Source: Bacteroidia bacterium
GTDB taxonomy: Bacteria > Bacteroidota > Bacteroidia > Bacteroidales > GWF2-35-48
NCBI GenBank assembly: GCA_016212695.1
Contig: JACREX010000171.1
Coordinates: forward strand, 1 to 34,332
DNA: 34,332 nucleotides
Direction of reading: 5' to 3'
Part shown: in pieces, positions 15,641 through 24,173 of the stretch
How the letters are laid out: the number at the start of each line of letters is the position of its first letter
Numbering within the stretch: position 1 is the stretch's first letter
The notes under the pieces: generated by a model
The model's input: only the letters and a program-made list of their open reading frames with translations
Told to the model about the DNA's origin: nothing
The model's database searches: none
Program-made: the position numbers and the translations under genes

Positions 15641-16561
15641 TTATTTGTTCACCTGGTATGTTCTTACTCCGTTTTTAATAAAATTTACGATTTGATATGC
15701 TGCTGCAAGGCCTGCATTGATATTTGCCTCTGCCGTTTCGGCGCCCTGTTTCTTGGGTGTTGAATAATATCTTTCCGCGTACTGCAAAAGATCGGCATGG
15801 CAATCCGGAGCGATATCGGAGATATATTTAAAATCCGGACGCTCGGCAAAAATCTTTTTCAGCGATTCCTCATCCATAACTTCTTTTCTGGCTGTGTTTA
15901 CCAATGTGGCTCCCTTGGGCATCATAGACATCAGGCTGAGTCCGATAGATTTTTTTGTTTTCTCATTGGCGGGAATATGCAGGGATACATATTCGCAGGA
16001 GCTGTATAAATCTTCGGCAGAATTCAGGCATGTTACCCCGTCTTTTTCAATGTCTTCTTTTTTCAGGAACGGATCGAAGGCATAACACGCCATGCCAAAG
16101 CCTTTGGCTATTCTCGATACATTCTTTCCCACTGCGCCGTATGCATGAATGCCTAATTTTTTACCTTTCAGTTCTGATCCGGAAATTCCTTTAAATTGCC
16201 CACGGGCCATAAATACCATCATTCCCAGAGCAAGTTCGGCAACCGCATTGGAATTCTGCCCGGGAGTATTCATGGCGCAGATCCCTTTTTCCTTTGCAGC
16301 AGCCAAATCAATATTATCATACCCGGCGCCTGCGCGAACAATAATTTTCAGATTTTTGCCTGCCTGAATAACCTCCCGTGTTGCCTTATCGCTGCGTATG
16401 ATAAGCGCGTCAACATCAGAAACGGCTTTAATCAGATCGTTCGGATCTGTATATTTTTCCAGCAGAATGGTTTCAAATCCCGCTTCGCTGAAAATTTTCT
16501 TTATTCCTTCCACTGCGGCTTTTGCAAATGGTTTCTCGGTAGCAACTAATACTTTGGACAT
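15641..16561 (-). CDS. serA: D-3-phosphoglycerate dehydrogenase, short form
   Basis: It should oxidise 3-phosphoglycerate to 3-phosphohydroxypyruvate, the first step of serine synthesis. At 306 residues it is the short form without the C-terminal ACT regulatory domain. The dinucleotide loop is AYGAVGKNV (about 140), lacking the first glycine of the usual GxGxxG. The catalytic arginine is visible in NTARKEV (R225). Where most family members have a histidine (TPH), this one has lysine (STPKKQG, K270), matching the lysine-type short enzymes (Entamoeba- and Bacteroides-like, type IIIK). The standard His-Glu pair is therefore not present. It follows serC by 174 bases; the gap holds AGTTTAAA-like direct repeats and AACAATTG/CAATTGTT-type words. 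Confidence 0.9.
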   Translation of the reverse strand: MSKVLVATEKPFAKAAVEGIKKIFSEAGFETILLEKYTDPNDLIKAVSDVDALIIRSDKATREVIQAGKNLKIIVRAGAGYDNIDLAAAKEKGICAMNTPGQNSNAVAELALGMMVFMARGQFKGISGSELKGKKLGIHAYGAVGKNVSRIAKGFGMACYAFDPFLKKEDIEKDGVTCLNSAEDLYSSCEYVSLHIPANEKTKKSIGLSLMSMMPKGATLVNTARKEVMDEESLKKIFAERPDFKYISDIAPDCHADLLQYAERYYSTPKKQGAETAEANINAGLAAAYQIVNFIKNGVRTYQVNK

Positions 16562-16735
16562 ATTTATTAGTTTAAAGTTTAAAAGTTTAAGGTTTCAAGT
16601 TTAGAGCTTAAATCGGAAAACGCTTCGCTGATATTCAATAGTCATTCAGTTGTAATATTTTACTGTAACCAGTACTTCATTTATTTTAACAATTGCGTGA
16701 CTATTGCATAACAATTGTTTTCGATGGTTTTCATT

Positions 16736-17809
16736 TTAGAATAAAGCCTTTTCCTTTTCAAATTCTTTCATGCAATCAACCAGAGCCTGCACGCTTTCGA
16801 TCGGAAGCGCATTATAACACGAAGCCCTGAATCCGCCAACGGAACGATGTCCCTTAATCCCAACCATTCCTCTCTTCTTGGCAAAATCCATAAACTCATC
16901 TTCCATGTTTTTATAGGGCTCGGCCATAACAAAACAAATATTCATCAGCGAACGCGAATCTTTTTCTGCAGTGCCGGTGAAAAGCGGATTTCTTTCGATT
17001 TCATTGTAAAGCAGATTGGCCTTTGCCTCGTTCATTTTCTGCATTTCTTTAACCCCGCCCAAGCCTTTTAACCACCTCAACGTTTCCCTCATGGTATATA
17101 TGGCAAAACAGGGAGGCGTATTAAACATGGAGCCTTCCTTGATATGCGTTCTGTAATCAAGCATGGAGGGTAATGTTCTGCTTACTTTCCCGAGAATATT
17201 TTCGCGGACAATTACAAATGTTACTCCGGCAGGACCTACATTTTTTTGCGCGCCGCCGTAAATCAGTCCATATTTTTTTACATCCACCAGGCGGCTCATG
17301 ATATCGGAAGACATGTCGGCAACCAATAAAACAGGGCTGTCTATATCGTTTCTGATTTCCGTTCCATAAATGGTATTGTTGGTTGTGATGTGGAAATAAT
17401 CAACATCTTTTGGTATTTCATATTTTGGGATGTATGTAAAATTTTTATCTTTGGAAGAAGCCACAACATTCACTTCGCCGAACAATTTTGCTTCTTTAAT
17501 GGCCTTGCTTGCCCAAACGCCTGTTTCAAGGTATGCGGCTTTCTTTTCAAACAGGTTGAAGGGAACCATGCAGAATTGCAGGCTTGCGCCGCCTCCAAGG
17601 AACAACACATGATACCCGTCGGGAATATTCAATAATTCTTTCCATAAATTTTTTGTCTCTTCAATGATTGCTTCAAACTCTTTGCTTCTGTGCGAAATTT
17701 CGATAAGAGACATACCGATATTGTCTAATTCCAATACGGCTTTTGCAGTATTTTCCAAAGCAATTTTCGGAAGAATGCAGGGGCCTGCGTTAAAATTATG
17801 TTTTTTCAT
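16736..17809 (-). CDS. serC: Phosphoserine aminotransferase
   Basis: SerC converts 3-phosphohydroxypyruvate and glutamate to phosphoserine and 2-oxoglutarate, using PLP. The 357-residue length is normal. The start [10 protein letters not shown], the phosphate loop GGGASLQF (about 72-79), the PLP lysine in [10 protein letters not shown] (K189) and the end [17 protein letters not shown] all match the family. It is cytoplasmic. A full Bacteroidota promoter stands upstream (TTTG, 19 bases, TATTTTTA), so this gene probably starts the serC-serA run. Confidence 0.96.
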   Translation of the reverse strand: MKKHNFNAGPCILPKIALENTAKAVLELDNIGMSLIEISHRSKEFEAIIEETKNLWKELLNIPDGYHVLFLGGGASLQFCMVPFNLFEKKAAYLETGVWASKAIKEAKLFGEVNVVASSKDKNFTYIPKYEIPKDVDYFHITTNNTIYGTEIRNDIDSPVLLVADMSSDIMSRLVDVKKYGLIYGGAQKNVGPAGVTFVIVRENILGKVSRTLPSMLDYRTHIKEGSMFNTPPCFAIYTMRETLRWLKGLGGVKEMQKMNEAKANLLYNEIERNPLFTGTAEKDSRSLMNICFVMAEPYKNMEDEFMDFAKKRGMVGIKGHRSVGGFRASCYNALPIESVQALVDCMKEFEKEKALF

Positions 17810-17847
17810 AGTAAGTACAATTAAGTTTTATGATTCCTATTTGGGAA

Positions 17848-17878
17848 TAAAAATAGAATAAAATTATTATTAAACAAA
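17848..17878 (-). promoter_or_regulatory. Promoter of serC
   Basis: On the minus strand TTTG (17878-17875) and TATTTTTA (17855-17848) are 19 bases apart. The predicted start is near 17841, about 32 bases before the ATG at 17809. Confidence 0.55.
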
Positions 17879-17926
17879 AAGTTCGCTTAAATGTTTTAGG
17901 ACAGCAGTAAGAAATGATAAATTTTG

Positions 17927-17942
17927 TCCGCCAGCTGGCGGA
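17927..17942. terminator. 16-base perfect palindrome after comB
   Basis: TCCGCCAGCTGGCGGA is perfectly self-complementary and directly abuts the comB stop codon (17943-17945). It can form a hairpin at the end of the kor-gcvT-comB transcript. The run after it on the minus strand (CAAAATTTATC) is only weakly T-rich, so it may instead be a repeat of the kind seen at 23520. Confidence 0.5.
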
Positions 17943-18683
17943 TTAAATTATTAAATCTGAAGAAATATTAATGATTTTATTCTTGCTGACTATAGGAATT
18001 ACATTCGTTCTATTTAAAGAAAAACAATAGGGTATTACATGGTCTAACTTCATTTTTTTCAATCGGCGCCTGTGCGCGGCTTTTGTCATATAATTAATGA
18101 TATCATTTTTTGCAATATTCCAAAGATCGGCAGAGGCAAGCGCTGAATCGCAAATTGTATCAAATTTTCCGGTATTTAATAATTTCTCAGTCAAGGCTCC
18201 GGAAAATACAGTATCTTCGAGGTTAAATTTATTTTTCCATCCGGCGCACAGAATGATAATATTCTTTCCCTGCAGGGTAAGCCATTCCGACAGGGCATCT
18301 AAATTTAAAAAACAACCGATCGCTACTTTTGAACAGGAGCTTGCCATTTCAATCGCCTGAGTTCCGTTTGTTGTACTGTACACTACGGTTTTTCCTTTGA
18401 CAATTTCAGGCGCAAAATTTTCCGGAGAGTTTCCGATATCTGCAAAGTCCAAGATGATTCCATCACGCTCTGCCGCTACAATATATCCTTTCTTTTTATA
18501 TTCCCGCGCTTCTTCGATTCCGGCAACCGGGATAAGCTCTTTAACACAGTTATGAAATGCCGTGCATATTGTAGTCGTAGCCCTGAGAATATCTACAACA
18601 ACCACAATGCTGTCATCATTTTGATAATATGGAAATAATACAGGTGAAAAACAGACTTCAATCAGGTTTTTTTGCTCGCTCAT
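17943..18683 (-). CDS. comB: ComB-family 2-phosphosulfolactate phosphatase
   Basis: ComB removes phosphate from 2-phosphosulfolactate, a step of coenzyme M synthesis in methanogens; homologues in bacteria are often of unknown purpose. The 246-residue length fits. Family motifs are VVVDILRATTTICTAF (about 29-44), AAERDG, FADIGNSPENF, and VYSTTNGTQAI. It starts 18 bases after the gcvT stop on the same strand and appears to be the last gene of the kor-gcvT operon. No comA or comC partner is in the window, so the real substrate may be another phosphorylated acid or a sulfonate precursor. Confidence 0.88.
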   Translation of the reverse strand: MSEQKNLIEVCFSPVLFPYYQNDDSIVVVVDILRATTTICTAFHNCVKELIPVAGIEEAREYKKKGYIVAAERDGIILDFADIGNSPENFAPEIVKGKTVVYSTTNGTQAIEMASSCSKVAIGCFLNLDALSEWLTLQGKNIIILCAGWKNKFNLEDTVFSGALTEKLLNTGKFDTICDSALASADLWNIAKNDIINYMTKAAHRRRLKKMKLDHVIPYCFSLNRTNVIPIVSKNKIINISSDLII

Positions 18684-18701
18684 TCGGGGTTCAGATTGGC
18701 T

Positions 18702-19790
18702 TTATTTCTTATAAAACGGGAATTTTACAACTTTTGCTTTTAATGCCTTATCACGAATCTTGATATATATCTCAACGCCTGGTTTAGAAAATTCTGATTT
18801 TACGTATCCCATCCCGATTCCGATTTTCATCATGGGCGACATGGTGCCGGAAGTAACATGGCCGATATTTTCTCCTTTGGCATCCACAATTTCGTATTCA
18901 TGGCGGGCTATGCCGCGGTCAATCATTTCGAAGCCGACAAGCTTACGGGCAACGCCTTTTTCTTTTTGCTGCAAAAGGATTTCCTTATCAATAAAATTTT
19001 TATGAGGAACAAATTTAGTGATCCAGCCAAGGCCTGCTTCTATCGGCGATGTGGTATCGTCAATATCATTTCCGTATAAACAAAAACCCATTTCAAGACG
19101 CAGGGTATCTCTTGCTGCAAGTCCAATGGGCTTGATACCAAATTCTTTTCCGGCCTCCATCACGGCATTCCAGATGGTTTCAGCATCCTTGTTGGCAAAA
19201 TAAATTTCGCAGCCTCCAGCCCCGGTATATCCGGTGGTAGAAAAAATAACATTTTTTACGCCTGCAAAATCTATCTTTTTAAATATATAATATTCCATGT
19301 CGGTCACCGGAGTATTTGTCATTTTTTGCATTGCCTTCAACGCCATCGGGCCCTGAACCGCCACCTGTGAAATTTCATCGGATGCATTATATAAAACCGC
19401 CCCAATGTCGTTTTGTTTATTGCACCAAACCCAGTCCTTATCAATGTTTGCAGCATTCACAACCAATAAATACATTTCTGCATTTATGCGATATATAAGA
19501 AGGTCGTCAACAATACCGCCCTTTCCATTCGGAAAGCAGGAATACTGTACTTTGCCGTCTACCAGAACCGACGCATCGTTGGAGGTAACTTTCTGCACAA
19601 AATCGAGGGCTTTCGGGCCTTTTACCCAAAATTCGCCCATATGGGAAACATCAAAAACACCGAGAGCATTGCGCACTGTTACATGTTCGTCAATGTCGCC
19701 GGTATATTTTATAGGCATGTAAAATCCGGCAAAGGGGCTCATTTTAGCTCCCAATTTTTCGTGGATACGGGTTAAGGCTGTATGTTTCAT
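18702..19790 (-). CDS. gcvT: Glycine cleavage system T protein (aminomethyltransferase)
   Basis: GcvT moves the aminomethyl carbon of glycine from the H-protein to tetrahydrofolate. The 362-residue product shows [13 protein letters not shown] (about 46), the folate-site region [13 protein letters not shown] (about 90-102), [12 protein letters not shown] and the C-terminal [21 protein letters not shown]. It is full length. It follows the korB stop by only 2 bases, hence co-transcribed. The H and P subunits are not in the window. Placing gcvT alone beside a 2-oxoacid oxidoreductase is unusual compared with the gcvTHP order of many bacteria. Confidence 0.95.
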   Translation of the reverse strand: MKHTALTRIHEKLGAKMSPFAGFYMPIKYTGDIDEHVTVRNALGVFDVSHMGEFWVKGPKALDFVQKVTSNDASVLVDGKVQYSCFPNGKGGIVDDLLIYRINAEMYLLVVNAANIDKDWVWCNKQNDIGAVLYNASDEISQVAVQGPMALKAMQKMTNTPVTDMEYYIFKKIDFAGVKNVIFSTTGYTGAGGCEIYFANKDAETIWNAVMEAGKEFGIKPIGLAARDTLRLEMGFCLYGNDIDDTTSPIEAGLGWITKFVPHKNFIDKEILLQQKEKGVARKLVGFEMIDRGIARHEYEIVDAKGENIGHVTSGTMSPMMKIGIGMGYVKSEFSKPGVEIYIKIRDKALKAKVVKFPFYKK

Positions 19791-19792
19791 TG

Positions 19793-20833
19793 TTATTTGA
19801 TCTCGTAAACATCTCCGCTAAGCATCAGGTCGTCAACTGTCTTAATCGGGGATGTTTCTTTATAATGCTTAATCTGGTCTTCAACTAAGTCGTCATACGT
19901 AGAGAACATGGCCGAACGGATCACGCCAAGCGCAATAGGAAATTCCGGAGGAGCAATCTTTGCAAGCATCATGTGAATACCCGGATCTCCTTCATACTGA
20001 TCATGTATCAGGATGTCCTTTTCTGTTATACCATTCACACCAATTTTAACCGCTTCGAACTTAGTTCCGTTTAGGCGGATCCCTTTATCTCTGTTTGTTC
20101 CGAAAATCATGGGTTCGCCATTTTTCAGATAAAGTTGATATTCGTCTTTGGTTTCTTTTGCCGTGATCAGGCCATGCGATTTATCAGCATAAATCACACA
20201 GTTCTGGAGAATTTCAATGATAGATGTTCCATCGTGCCTGGCAGCTTCAAACATCACATCGGTCATCATTTTTATATTATTGTCAACCACCCTGGCAAAG
20301 AATGTGCCCTGTGCGCCCAGCACAAGTTCGCCGCAGGTAAACGGATGTTCAATGGTACCCTGCGGAGAAGTTTTTGTTACCTGTCCCATAGGAGTAGTAG
20401 GCGAATATTGCCCTTTGGTGAGGCCGTAAATCTGGTTGTTAAAAAGAAGGATATTAATATCCACATTTCTCCTGATGGTATGAATAAAATGATTTCCTCC
20501 GATAGCCATCGAGTCGCCGTCGCCGGTAGCCATCCAGACGCTCAGATGTGGATTGGCTATCTTCACGCCTGTTGAAATAGCTGCCGCCCTGCCGTGGATA
20601 CCGTGAAATCCGTAAGTATTCACATAGTAAGGAAAACGGGAAGAACAGCCGATACCGGAAATAAACATAAAATTTTCTTTTTTATACCCGATTTTTGGAA
20701 AAACATTTGAAATAGCGGCAAGAACAGCATGGTCGCCGCAACCGGGACACCATTTCACCATCTGGTCGCTAACAAAATTGTCTTTTGTTAAAGGTACTCT
20801 TGACCTTTCTATTGTATTATTAAATTCGTTCAT
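19793..20833 (-). CDS. korB: 2-oxoacid:ferredoxin oxidoreductase, beta subunit
   Basis: This subunit binds thiamine diphosphate and one Fe-S cluster, and with the alpha subunit turns a 2-oxoacid (probably 2-oxoglutarate) and CoA into acyl-CoA, CO2 and reduced ferredoxin. At 346 residues it has [12 protein letters not shown] (about 27-38), [11 protein letters not shown] (about 60) and the ThDP motif [16 protein letters not shown] with [12 protein letters not shown] (about 103-142). The substrate is inferred from overall similarity to KorB; pyruvate cannot be excluded. It starts after a 3-base gap from korA and ends 2 bases before gcvT. Confidence 0.93.
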   Translation of the reverse strand: MNEFNNTIERSRVPLTKDNFVSDQMVKWCPGCGDHAVLAAISNVFPKIGYKKENFMFISGIGCSSRFPYYVNTYGFHGIHGRAAAISTGVKIANPHLSVWMATGDGDSMAIGGNHFIHTIRRNVDINILLFNNQIYGLTKGQYSPTTPMGQVTKTSPQGTIEHPFTCGELVLGAQGTFFARVVDNNIKMMTDVMFEAARHDGTSIIEILQNCVIYADKSHGLITAKETKDEYQLYLKNGEPMIFGTNRDKGIRLNGTKFEAVKIGVNGITEKDILIHDQYEGDPGIHMMLAKIAPPEFPIALGVIRSAMFSTYDDLVEDQIKHYKETSPIKTVDDLMLSGDVYEIK

Positions 20834-20836
20834 GGC

Positions 20837-22684
20837 TTATTTTTCTTTTAAAATTTTATTAAATGTAGGTAATAAATCGGCAACAAAAAATGGCAATCCC
20901 TGTATTTTGTTGCACTGGTGCATCGGGTACTGGGGGAATTTCATCCTGAGGTAATTTACAAATTGCCCGGAGTTCAATTCTGCAACTACGATCTTTTTAT
21001 ATTTTTTCAGAATGGATTCGGTGTTTTTAGGTAAAGGCATGATATGGCGGAAATGAGCGTGACCCACTTTATGACCTTCTTTATGCAATTCCTGAACTGC
21101 TGTCTTCACGGTACCCTGAGTGCCTCCCCAGCTAATAACAAGTAAATCCCCGTCCTGATCGCCGTAGATTTTTTGTTCCGGAATAAAGTCGGCTATTTTT
21201 TCAACTTTTGCAGCCCTCAGTTCAACCATTTTCTGGTGATTTTGAGGATCCATGGAAACATTTCCAATGCCGTCTTCTTTTTCAAGCCCGCCAACCCTGT
21301 GACGTAAGCCTTCAGTTCCGGGCAAAGCCCATTTTCTTACAAGAGTTTTTGGATCTCTTTTGAATGGTTGATAATCGGGATCATTAGCCTGTGCAACCGG
21401 GGGATTTATTGGCGGCATATCCATTGTTTTCGGGATTCTGAACAACTGCGATCCCTGACCGATATTCCCATCCGTAAGTAAGATAGCGGGAGTCATGTGT
21501 TCCATAGATAATTTTGCCGCTTCGTATGCAGCATAAAAACAATCGGAACATGAATCCGCTGCCATAACAATCACAGGCGCTTCCCCGTTTCTTCCAAACA
21601 AAGCCTGGTATAAATCCGATTGTTCGGATTTGGTTGGTAATCCGGTTGACGGGCCGCCCCTCTGAACATTCACAATCACAAGCGGGAGTTCTGTGATAAC
21701 AGCCAGGCCGATGGCTTCACATTTTAGCGATAATCCCGGACCGGAGGTTGTGGTTGCAGCCAGGGCGCCGGTAAAACTAGCGCCGATAGCAGAACAGATG
21801 CCTGCGATTTCATCTTCGGCCTGGAATACTTTTGCGCCGAGCGATTTGTGTTTTGCCAGTTCCATCAGGATTTCTGTTGCCGGAGTAATGGGATAAGAGC
21901 CTAAAAAGAACGGCCGGCCTGATCGTTCGGATGCGGCAAGCAATCCCCATGCAGTGGCAACGTTGCCTGTTACATTTGCATATTTTCCTTTTTCCAATTT
22001 GGCAGGATTAACACGTATTGCAGTGTCGAGTTTTTCGTGATTGCTTGCATATTCAAAGCCCGCTTTAATAATTATTTTATTTGCTTCAATCAATTGAGGG
22101 TTTTTAGCAAATTTTTTATCTAAGTAATTAAATGTAGTATCAAAGGTTCTGCTAAATATATAATATACCATACCGAGCGTAAACATGTTTCTTGTTTTTT
22201 CCATAGACTTCGGGTCTAAGCCAAGAGGAGATAAAACCTCTTTAACTTTTGAAGTTATCGGAGCAAGAATCATGTTATAGTCTTTCATACTTCCGTCTTC
22301 AAGCGGGTTATTGGTAAAGCCGGCTCTTTCAATTGATTTTTCGTCGTAGGTGTCAATATCTGTAATTATAGTAGCGCCTTTTTTAGCCCATTTTTTATTT
22401 GCTTTCAGAGAAGCAGGGTTCATGGCCACAATAACATCGCACAGATCGCCGAAATTATTAATTTCTTTGCTTCCAAAATGCACCTGGAATCCGGAAACGC
22501 CCGCAACGGTGTTGTGAGGAGCCCTGATTTCGGCCGGATAATCGGGGAAGTTTGCGAGGTCGTTCCGATCAATCGCTACCGTTTCGGAGAACAGTGTTCC
22601 TGTAAGTTGCATGCCGTCGCCGGAATCGCCCACAAATTTTATCACCACATCCTCCATTTCAATTATGTTACTTTTTTTACTCAT
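20837..22684 (-). CDS. korA: 2-oxoacid:ferredoxin oxidoreductase, fused gamma-alpha subunit
   Basis: At 615 residues this is the fused form: an N-terminal gamma domain (VVIKFVGDSGDGMQLTGTLF; AEIRAPHNTVAGVSGFQVHFG, residues about 10-190). Then comes the alpha (pyrimidine-binding) domain with GSYPITPATEILMELA near 265 and TTTSGPGLSLKCEA near 310, and a C-terminal transketolase-like domain (LLVISWGGTQGTVKTAV). The start ATG at 22684 fits the family. A TAATTTTG -7 box stands about 43 bases upstream, so this is the first gene of korA-korB-gcvT-comB. Confidence 0.93.
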   Translation of the reverse strand: MSKKSNIIEMEDVVIKFVGDSGDGMQLTGTLFSETVAIDRNDLANFPDYPAEIRAPHNTVAGVSGFQVHFGSKEINNFGDLCDVIVAMNPASLKANKKWAKKGATIITDIDTYDEKSIERAGFTNNPLEDGSMKDYNMILAPITSKVKEVLSPLGLDPKSMEKTRNMFTLGMVYYIFSRTFDTTFNYLDKKFAKNPQLIEANKIIIKAGFEYASNHEKLDTAIRVNPAKLEKGKYANVTGNVATAWGLLAASERSGRPFFLGSYPITPATEILMELAKHKSLGAKVFQAEDEIAGICSAIGASFTGALAATTTSGPGLSLKCEAIGLAVITELPLVIVNVQRGGPSTGLPTKSEQSDLYQALFGRNGEAPVIVMAADSCSDCFYAAYEAAKLSMEHMTPAILLTDGNIGQGSQLFRIPKTMDMPPINPPVAQANDPDYQPFKRDPKTLVRKWALPGTEGLRHRVGGLEKEDGIGNVSMDPQNHQKMVELRAAKVEKIADFIPEQKIYGDQDGDLLVISWGGTQGTVKTAVQELHKEGHKVGHAHFRHIMPLPKNTESILKKYKKIVVAELNSGQFVNYLRMKFPQYPMHQCNKIQGLPFFVADLLPTFNKILKEK

Positions 22685-22726
22685 TGTTATTTATTTTAAA
22701 TTATGTTAGTTAACTCAAACCAAAGC

Positions 22727-22734
22727 CAAAATTA
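22727..22734 (-). promoter_or_regulatory. -7 element for the kor operon
   Basis: The minus-strand box TAATTTTG fits TANNTTTG. It lies 43 bases before the korA ATG. A clear -33 TTTG at the right spacing is not seen. Confidence 0.4.
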
Positions 22735-22889
22735 AATACTTTACAATATAAATAAACATGATATTTGACATTTTTTTTACCCGGTTCTTTTAATCCCTGA
22801 TAATATATTAATTATCATAAAAATATCCTTTCAATTATTTTTATTTATTCCAAAGTTCCTGTAAAACTTATTCAAATTTTTTAAATCGC

Positions 22890-22921
22890 TTTGTATTTAT
22901 TACAAATAATGTCTATCTTTA
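22890..22921 (+). promoter_or_regulatory. Promoter of the acidic hypothetical protein gene
   Basis: TTTG (22890-22893), 20 bases, then TATCTTTA (22914-22921) fits the Bacteroidota pattern. The predicted transcript starts near 22929, which excludes the upstream ATG at 22891 and supports the ATG at 22945. Confidence 0.55.
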
Positions 22922-22944
22922 TAAATCTAACAATTTGTTTTTTT

Positions 22945-23460
22945 ATGGTAACAGTTTCTGAGAAAAGCATTGAAAAAGCAGTAGAAAAAATTGACAATAT
23001 ACCTGAGGAAGAAATTCAGGAATATATTGATAATGCAGCGAAAGAACAACCGAACATTATTGCCTACGCATTAGCCACGGGCAATGACTTAAAACAAGAA
23101 AATTCCGAAGATCTTTTGTATTACACATTAGTAATATGGGAGGCCTATAAATCAGAAACCCATGATGTTCCCGAGGTTTCAGAAGATATTCTGCTGAAAA
23201 ACGAAGATGCGTATTTAAAAAATCTCGAACATCTGGAAAATTCTCAAAACTTTGAAAATGGCGTTCTGGATGTTATCAACACCACTCTGCAGCCGGCATT
23301 GCTCTCTTATATAGCCAATGAATTAATGGATGATTCCGATACGGATGATACCATAAATGAAGAAGAAGTTGCAGAACAGGGCGCTTTATTTTCCGCCTTA
23401 CAGATAGTGATTGATTCTTTCAATGATGTTATTAACGGATCTCCCCTTAAATTGGTTTAA
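22945..23460 (+). CDS. Acidic hypothetical protein
   Basis: I do not recognise this 171-residue protein. It is rich in Glu, Asp and Asn, contains no cysteine, and is predicted to be mostly helical (SEKSIEKAVEKIDNIPEEEI; EQPNIIAYALATGNDL). A final acidic stretch DDSDTDDTINEEE precedes a last helix. There is no signal peptide with the ATG at 22945; the longer frame from 22891 would add a hydrophobic leader, but the promoter overlaps it. It is a single-gene transcript, divergent from the kor operon and convergent with ribH. Confidence 0.7.
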   Translation: MVTVSEKSIEKAVEKIDNIPEEEIQEYIDNAAKEQPNIIAYALATGNDLKQENSEDLLYYTLVIWEAYKSETHDVPEVSEDILLKNEDAYLKNLEHLENSQNFENGVLDVINTTLQPALLSYIANELMDDSDTDDTINEEEVAEQGALFSALQIVIDSFNDVINGSPLKLV

Positions 23461-23490
23461 ATGGTATACTTTGAATGTCCTTAATTTTAT

Positions 23491-23573
23491 AGGTAATCGG
23501 TTAAAACTACCGATTACCTGCCTGCCGGCAGGCATGGCAGTTCGCCGCAGGCGAAACCGAACACCGATTACCG
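23491..23573. repeat. Hairpin cluster between convergent genes
   Basis: An 11-base stem (AGGTAATCGGT at 23491-23501 with its complement at 23509-23519) is followed by the 14-base palindrome GCCTGCCGGCAGGC (23520-23533). A hairpin TTCGCC/GGCGAA (23541-23555) comes next. The word ACCGATTACC then occurs again at 23563-23572. It lies between the acidic protein gene and ribH, whose stops face each other. It can act as a two-way terminator; the GC-rich core resembles other dispersed palindromes in the window. Confidence 0.75.
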
Positions 23574-23587
23574 ACAGAGCTATTCCG

Positions 23588-24079
23588 CTATTTTAAACTT
23601 TTCTCCAAGGCCAGCATTTTAATAGCCGTTACCGCCGCTTCAACGCCCTTATTGCCATGTTTACCGCCCGCCCTGTCTTTTGCCTGTTCAAGGGTGTTCG
23701 TTGTTAAAAGGCCGTAAATAAAAGGCATTCCATACTTCATATTCAGATTTGTGATTCCCGAAGTAACCCCTTGGCAGATAAAATCAAAATGACGGGTTTC
23801 ACCCTGAATGACACAGCCAATACAGATTACAGCATCCACATCCGTATATTCGGCTAAAAACTGAGCGCCCATGGTTAATTCAAAACTTCCGGGCACATAT
23901 TTTTTAATTATCTGTTTTTCCTTTGCGCCATATTTCATCAGCGTTTCAATAGCCGCCTTTGACATGGATTCCGTGATTTCGCTGTTCCATTCCGAAACAA
24001 CAATTCCGAACCCCATCCCTTTTGCAGAGGGAATATCGGCAATATTGTGATCTGATAAATTCTTTAATTTGGTTGCCAT
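23588..24079 (-). CDS. ribH: 6,7-dimethyl-8-ribityllumazine synthase
   Basis: RibH joins the pyrimidine precursor with dihydroxybutanone phosphate to make lumazine, the riboflavin precursor. The 163-residue product has VSEWNSEIT (about 28), [13 protein letters not shown] (about 61-73), the catalytic histidine in [13 protein letters not shown] (H97) and the end [14 protein letters not shown] (about 137). Such proteins form large icosahedral or pentameric shells in the cytoplasm. The gene stands alone; no other rib gene is near it. Confidence 0.96.
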   Translation of the reverse strand: MATKLKNLSDHNIADIPSAKGMGFGIVVSEWNSEITESMSKAAIETLMKYGAKEKQIIKKYVPGSFELTMGAQFLAEYTDVDAVICIGCVIQGETRHFDFICQGVTSGITNLNMKYGMPFIYGLLTTNTLEQAKDRAGGKHGNKGVEAAVTAIKMLALEKSLK

Positions 24080-24173
24080 ATAGAAGAAATAAATATAGTT
24101 AATTTTGCTGCTAAGTTAAAATATTGTTCTTCAATTTTATCACAAAATACCTATCTTGCAAAAATTTTCTTAC

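Noticed and set aside
13810-17809. serC-serA read as part of a vitamin B6 pathway (because of yggS)
   Set aside because: No pdxA, pdxJ or pdxB is present, and yggS is found in many unrelated contexts. Serine synthesis is the simpler reading.
22891-22944. Longer start of the acidic protein with a hydrophobic leader
   Set aside because: A full promoter (-33 at 22890, -7 at 22914) overlaps this part, so it should not be in the transcript.
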